This document shows positions 5,713 through 9,486 of a stretch of DNA of 9,486 nt, piece after piece. This DNA is from Akkermansia muciniphila (GTDB taxonomy: Bacteria > Pseudomonadota > Gammaproteobacteria > Burkholderiales > Burkholderiaceae_C). Position numbers and translations under genes: made by a program. Position 1 is the stretch's first letter. Every line of letters begins with the position of its first letter. The notes under the pieces are model-generated. The model ran no database searches and was not told where the DNA came from. It saw only the letters and a list, made by a program, of their open reading frames with translations. The stretch lies in NCBI GenBank assembly GCA_943327015.2, contig CALPVM020000065.1:1-9486 (forward strand). Direction: 5' to 3'.

Positions 5713-6354
5713 TTAAGTGAAAAGCATCGCGGGTTGACCTTCAGTCCACGGTGCATACTTTTTCATAGTGTTAGCAAATTCATCAGAGTCCTCAAACGCA
5801 CAAAGCCATCTTTGCAATGCAGGCCAATCTTGATTGGCAAACCATGTCTTGTCGGTGTGCGCAAATTGGCGCACAAACGGTGCAATGGCCATATCTGCCA
5901 AAGTAACATCATGGCCCATCAAGTAATTTTGATTTTGTAAGCGTACATTTAAGCGCTGCAAAAACTCAGCACCCTGTGCACGGTGCTCTAAACCGTTTTC
6001 CAAGCCATAGCGGCCGGGGTATTTGTAGCGATCAAGATTCTGCTTAAAAGTGCCGTCACACCCATGTACCCACTCCAGCATTGCTTGCAAACTTGCAGCA
6101 CTCTTTCCAAGCCAGGGGTGTGCATCCGCTTGGCGTAGCGCCCACAGCATAATGTCTAAGCTTTGGTCTATGACGACTCCATCAGGCAGCACCAGCACAG
6201 GTACAGTTGCTTTTGGCGAGACCAAGCGCAAAGCTGCTGGCTTGTCGCTCAAAATCACTTCGCGCAGTTCACAAACCTGGTCTGCGGCAGCCAGAGCAAG
6301 CCTTGCCCGCATGGCGTAGGGGCAGCGGCGAAAAGAGTACAAAATAGGGTGCAT
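5713..6354 (-). CDS. Glutathione S-transferase family protein
   Basis: A 213-residue cytosolic GST-type protein; the substrate is unknown. The N-terminal thioredoxin-like domain (about 1-75) contains RRCPYAMRAR with Cys11 as the candidate catalytic residue, as in cysteine-type (omega/beta-like) GSTs rather than the tyrosine or serine types. It also contains the cis-proline ATVPVL (Pro52) and the glutathione-contacting DQS (63-65). The all-helical C-terminal domain (about 85-205) has the conserved N-capping box TLAD (151-154) in the TLADMAIAPF motif. ATG 6354 is preferred over an upstream in-frame ATG at 6414 because family members begin about ten residues before the CPY motif. No purine-rich ribosome-binding site is evident. 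It is transcribed divergently from the CheR-type gene and convergently with erpA. Confidence 0.88.
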   Translation of the reverse strand: MHPILYSFRRCPYAMRARLALAAADQVCELREVILSDKPAALRLVSPKATVPVLVLPDGVVIDQSLDIMLWALRQADAHPWLGKSAASLQAMLEWVHGCDGTFKQNLDRYKYPGRYGLENGLEHRAQGAEFLQRLNVRLQNQNYLMGHDVTLADMAIAPFVRQFAHTDKTWFANQDWPALQRWLCAFEDSDEFANTMKKYAPWTEGQPAMLFT

Positions 6355-6404
6355 GGTGCTGGGGAGGTTAGGTGAGCATTGTAAAGTTTGCCTTTGACAA
6401 ATTG

Positions 6405-6433
6405 TTAAACCCAACCCGAGCTGTGTCTATAAT
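6405..6433 (+). promoter_or_regulatory. Probable promoter of the CheR-kinase operon
   Basis: A perfect TATAAT lies at 6428-6433 with a weaker TTAAAC at 6405-6410, spacer 17 bp. Transcription from this -10 would begin about 7 nt downstream, at or next to the GTG start codon at 6440. A perfect TTGACA at 6394-6399 is also present but is 28 bp from TATAAT, too far to pair with it. On the other strand the same gap must hold the transferase promoter, so the two control regions overlap. Confidence 0.5.
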
Positions 6434-6439
6434 CCTCCG

Positions 6440-7315
6440 GTGCAACTCAACATTTCCTCACTTATAGAACGCGTTGCTGCGGTCAGTGCCCGTGCGTCGG
6501 GTTTACTGGTTGCTGGTGAGCGTTTAAGTCACCTGCAGCGTAGGCTGGAAGGTTTTATAGACATGCACGGCATAGTGATGCTAGAGGCCATGGTACGCAA
6601 GTCGGAGCAGGGCGACTCGCATGCCATACAGTCTCTGCGTAATGCCTTGTCGGTTAATTTCACCTACTTTTGGCGCGACCCTGAACACTTCCAGTACCTG
6701 CAAGAGCATCTCATGACGCGATTGCGCGCCATGGCCCGCAATAACGAAAGCAAAGCCAAACCGCTGTTACGCATTTTGAGTGCAGGCTGCGCCACCGGCG
6801 AAGAGCCTTGGTGCATGGCCATGACCGCGGCAGAAGCCATACGGCTCACAAAAATTGATGCAACCGTTGAAATTATTGCATTTGATGTTGACTCTGCTGC
6901 CATAGAAGAAGCGCAGCGCTGTGTATACAACCCCGAAGTCGTTAAAAAGCTACCAGTGCATATGCGCGACCGTTATATGCAGCCAGTTAATCAGCGCTAT
7001 ATTACCCACTGGCAGCCCATTGCAGAACTGCAAGGCATGGTGCGCTTTTATACTGTTGATTTGCTGGCACAGTCTTGGCCATTGTGCGAAGACGGAGCGC
7101 GTTTTGACGCTATCTTTTGTCGTAACGTTATTATCTATCTTTCAGACAGCGCCAGAATTCATATTTTTGAAAAGTTTTCTTCGCTAATTCGCTCTGATGG
7201 ACTTATGATACTTAGCCGTGTTGAAGGTGGTATTAATCAGGCAGAGCCCTATTTCAAACCCTGTGGTGATTCAGTTTATTTGCTCAGCGCTGCAGCACGT
7301 CGAACTATTAAGTAA
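6440..7315 (+). CDS. CheR-type protein-glutamate methyltransferase
   Basis: CheR enzymes methylate glutamate side chains on chemoreceptor signalling helices using S-adenosylmethionine, adjusting kinase control. This 291-residue protein has the N-terminal helical CheR domain (about 1-85, including NFTYFWRDPEHF at 73-84) and the SAM-binding domain with SAGCATGEEPW (114-124), AFDVDSAAIEEA (about 147-158) and FCRNVIIYL (226-234). It departs from classical CheR: YFWRD for FFRD, AFDVD for ATDI-type, and SRVEGG where GHSE is usual near the end. It is therefore a divergent subfamily whose target need not be an MCP. GTG 6440 is the first plausible start after an in-frame TGA (6395-6397); no Shine-Dalgarno precedes it and the transcript may be leaderless. 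The sensor kinase gene starts 12 bp after its stop. Confidence 0.9.
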   Translation: MQLNISSLIERVAAVSARASGLLVAGERLSHLQRRLEGFIDMHGIVMLEAMVRKSEQGDSHAIQSLRNALSVNFTYFWRDPEHFQYLQEHLMTRLRAMARNNESKAKPLLRILSAGCATGEEPWCMAMTAAEAIRLTKIDATVEIIAFDVDSAAIEEAQRCVYNPEVVKKLPVHMRDRYMQPVNQRYITHWQPIAELQGMVRFYTVDLLAQSWPLCEDGARFDAIFCRNVIIYLSDSARIHIFEKFSSLIRSDGLMILSRVEGGINQAEPYFKPCGDSVYLLSAAARRTIK

Positions 7316-7327
7316 AAGGAACTGGTT

Positions 7328-9486
7328 GTGAATTTCATTAATCGATTTAATGATGTAGGCATTGCAAAAAAAATGTCTGTTTCTTTCTTTGTGCTGTTGG
7401 GTTTTGCAACGCTACTGGGTTTAATGGCTATTGAAAGGTTGTCTGCAATTAATAGCGTCACCATGGAGGTGCGTGACAACTGGATGGTATCCATACGCCA
7501 TTTGGGCGACTCCAATACGCTGTTGGCAGAAGAGCAAATCAGTTTGACGACCCACATGCTTTCTACCAGCGACGAAGACATGACCAAAGTGGAGTCCAAA
7601 CTCACGCAAGATCGCACAGAATTAAAAGCATCTTGGAGCAAATACAAGGCTACCATTGTTCTAAAAGAAGAAAAAACCTTGGCCGATGAGTATGAGCGTG
7701 CCTACGACGAATACCTGAATATTGTGCCAAAGGTTATTTCTTTGTCGCGCCAAAATCAAAATGTGGATGCCCGTATTGAATTTGATTCCAAAGCGCTGCC
7801 AGCGATCAAGCTAGCCCGCAAGAAGCTAGACAATTTAGTTGCCCTTAACATGGGTGGTGCAGACGACGCAGTAGAAAAAGCCAACAGCCTGTACGAGGCA
7901 GCGTGGAAGGTTGTTCTATCTATTATTTTCGTTGTTTTTTGCGTTTGTTTGCTTTTGATTGAGTTGGTTAAACGCATGATGATTCAGCCCATTCTGCGTC
8001 AAACCAATAACTTGGGCGAATTGGCCAGTGGCAAAACTGATACACAAATTTCTGACAACGACCGCCTGGACGAAATTGGCCGTATGGCAAAGGCCTTGGT
8101 TAATTTAAAAGAAGCTGTCATTCAGCAAGAGCGCACCGGTTGGGTTAAAGGCAGCAGCTCTGCCATTGTGGCCTCTATGCAAGGGCACGATTCTATGGCG
8201 GAGTTTGCCCGCAGCTTGATGGCATCTTTAGTGCCTATGGTGGGCGGTCAGGTAGGTGTGTTTTATTACTTTGACAGTGCTACCAAAACCTACAACCTTG
8301 TAGGCAGCTACAGCTACCGCGACCGTAAAGGTTTGTCACAGCGATTTGCTTTGGGTGAGGGCATAGTGGGGCAGTGCGTGCTGGAGCGTTCGCCCATTAT
8401 CTTGTCAGACATTCCTACCGATTACATTCGCGTTGTATCTGGCTTGGGCGAGTCCATTCCGCGCTTTATTCAGGCAACACCCGTAATTCAAAATGCTGGC
8501 AGCATTCCTGCTGTGATTGAAATTGCCACTTTGGGTGGCTTTGGTCAACGCGAGCAAATGCTGTTGGATGAGGTGCTGCCGCTGGTGGCCCTCAATATCG
8601 AGATTTTTGAGCGTAACCTACGTACCCGCGAGCTGCTGGAAGAAAGCCAAGCACAGCAGCTGGAGCTTGCTGCATCCACCGAGCAAATGCGTGCTTCCGA
8701 GGCAGAATTGTTGGAGCAAAAACAAGAGCTCTTGTCGCAACGTGACGAGATGGAGCGTGTCAATGCCGAAATGAAGACCAAGGGCATTGAAGTTGAGGCC
8801 GCGCGTGCTAAGGCTGAGGAAGCAACGCAAGCCAAGAGTATGTTCCTGGCAAACATGAGCCATGAAATCCGCACGCCCATGAATGCGATTATCGGTATGT
8901 CGCACTTGGCGCTTAAAACCGAGCTTGACCCTAAGCAGAGCGACTACATCACTAAGATCCACCGTGCCGGTGTATCGTTGTTGGGCATTATTAACGACAT
9001 CTTGGACTTCTCCAAAATTGAAGCCGGCAAGATTGAGATGGAAAACATCTCCTTCTGGCTGGACGATGTGATGTCTAACGTAACCACTGTGGTGAGCCAC
9101 AAGGCGCATGACAAGGGCTTGGAGTTCCTTATCCATGTTGCACCCGATGTGCCGCGCAATTTGCTGGGTGACCCGCTGCGTATGGGGCAGGTGCTTACCA
9201 ACCTGATTAACAACGCGGTTAAGTTTACAGACGAGGGACACGTTAAAGTGTCTATCTCGGTGGTTAGCAAAGAAAAAGGCCGCGTTCAGATAGAAGTGGA
9301 CGTGGAAGACACCGGCATCGGCATGACGCCCGAGCAGTCGGGTCGCCTGTTCCAGGCTTTTGGTCAGGCCGATGGCTCTACAACCCGCAAGTACGGCGGC
9401 ACCGGTTTGGGCTTAACCATTAGCAAACGCATGGTTGAGCTGATGGATGGCAAGATCTGGATCGAGTCCCAGGCAGGAGTGGGGAG
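7328..9486 (+). CDS. MCP-like sensor histidine kinase, 3' end cut by window
   Basis: A membrane sensor kinase, open from GTG 7328 to the window end (719 residues, no stop seen). AAGGA (7316-7320), 7 nt before the GTG, fixes the start. Domains in order: membrane helix 1 (about 17-35); a four-helix-bundle sensor resembling 4HB_MCP domains of chemoreceptors (about 36-190, with DNWMVSIRHLGD); membrane helix 2 (about 191-214); HAMP (about 215-268, with DEIG); GAF-like domain (about 275-430); coiled coil (about 432-505); HisKA with H-box FLANMSHEIRTPMNAI, phospho-acceptor His512; HATPase with N-box VLTNLINNAVKFT (622-634), G1 DTGIGM (661-666) and G2 GGTGLGL (690-696). All key catalytic motifs are intact. 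Receiver or Hpt domains probably follow, as is usual with this HisKA type, but lie outside the window. It is co-transcribed with the CheR-type gene. Confidence 0.93.
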   Translation, partial: MNFINRFNDVGIAKKMSVSFFVLLGFATLLGLMAIERLSAINSVTMEVRDNWMVSIRHLGDSNTLLAEEQISLTTHMLSTSDEDMTKVESKLTQDRTELKASWSKYKATIVLKEEKTLADEYERAYDEYLNIVPKVISLSRQNQNVDARIEFDSKALPAIKLARKKLDNLVALNMGGADDAVEKANSLYEAAWKVVLSIIFVVFCVCLLLIELVKRMMIQPILRQTNNLGELASGKTDTQISDNDRLDEIGRMAKALVNLKEAVIQQERTGWVKGSSSAIVASMQGHDSMAEFARSLMASLVPMVGGQVGVFYYFDSATKTYNLVGSYSYRDRKGLSQRFALGEGIVGQCVLERSPIILSDIPTDYIRVVSGLGESIPRFIQATPVIQNAGSIPAVIEIATLGGFGQREQMLLDEVLPLVALNIEIFERNLRTRELLEESQAQQLELAASTEQMRASEAELLEQKQELLSQRDEMERVNAEMKTKGIEVEAARAKAEEATQAKSMFLANMSHEIRTPMNAIIGMSHLALKTELDPKQSDYITKIHRAGVSLLGIINDILDFSKIEAGKIEMENISFWLDDVMSNVTTVVSHKAHDKGLEFLIHVAPDVPRNLLGDPLRMGQVLTNLINNAVKFTDEGHVKVSISVVSKEKGRVQIEVDVEDTGIGMTPEQSGRLFQAFGQADGSTTRKYGGTGLGLTISKRMVELMDGKIWIESQAGVG

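Noticed and set aside
6394..6399. A perfect TTGACA as the -35 box of the CheR-kinase promoter
   Set aside because: It is 28 bp from the only good -10 (6428-6433), and no acceptable -10 lies 16-18 bp downstream of it.
8618..9241. A 207-codon open frame on the minus strand opposite the kinase gene
   Set aside because: It lies wholly antisense to the intact HisKA/HATPase coding region, shows no family motif, and is the kind of frame produced by third-position bias on the coding strand.

Overview
This window looks like chromosomal DNA from a betaproteobacterium (most likely Burkholderiales-like) of moderate GC. The evidence is the L13 and S9 proteins, which read like betaproteobacterial versions (S9 opens MIGEWNNGTGRRKS). 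The gene order rplM-rpsI-(membrane coiled-coil protein)-bactofilin-erpA also recurs in that class. The taxon is inferred from remembered family features, not from a search.

Layout. (1) Bases 2-631 hold the 3' end of an unrecognised proline-rich gene with three imperfect ~20-residue repeats. It runs tail-to-tail into rlmJ (634-1515, minus), a 23S rRNA adenine methyltransferase. (2) Bases 1516-1929 form a patchwork intergenic region: an rlmJ promoter, a short remnant of an IS5-family transposase, and two imperfect copies of a ~50-bp palindromic leader flanking that remnant. The second copy leads straight into a AAA_14/DUF4143 ATPase gene (1930-3075). The first copy appears to preserve the leader and first few codons of a lost or relocated relative. 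(3) Bases 3068-4085 hold the ribosomal operon rplM-rpsI. Its extended -10 promoter overlaps the ATPase stop codon; a ~120-nt leader that may carry L13 autoregulation follows, and a hairpin terminator ends the operon. (4) Bases 4109-5701 hold three co-oriented genes: a single-pass membrane coiled-coil protein (resembles DUF6776), a bactofilin, and erpA for Fe-S cluster insertion. (5) Bases 5713-6354 (minus) hold a glutathione S-transferase that converges on erpA with an 11-bp gap. (6) From 6440 to the end lies a sensory unit: a CheR-type methyltransferase with a GTG start that is probably leaderless, then, 12 bp later, a long sensor histidine kinase cut by the window edge. The kinase has an MCP-like four-helix sensor between two membrane helices, then HAMP, GAF, coiled coil, HisKA and HATPase. 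It is open from 7328 to 9486 without a stop.

Most of the window is housekeeping. The accessory parts worth attention are the duplicated palindromic leader around the ATPase, and the CheR/MCP-like kinase pair, in which the kinase coiled coil contains an exact match to the classical chemoreceptor methylation consensus. I do not see a CRISPR array, tRNA, rRNA, complete insertion sequence or obvious defence island.
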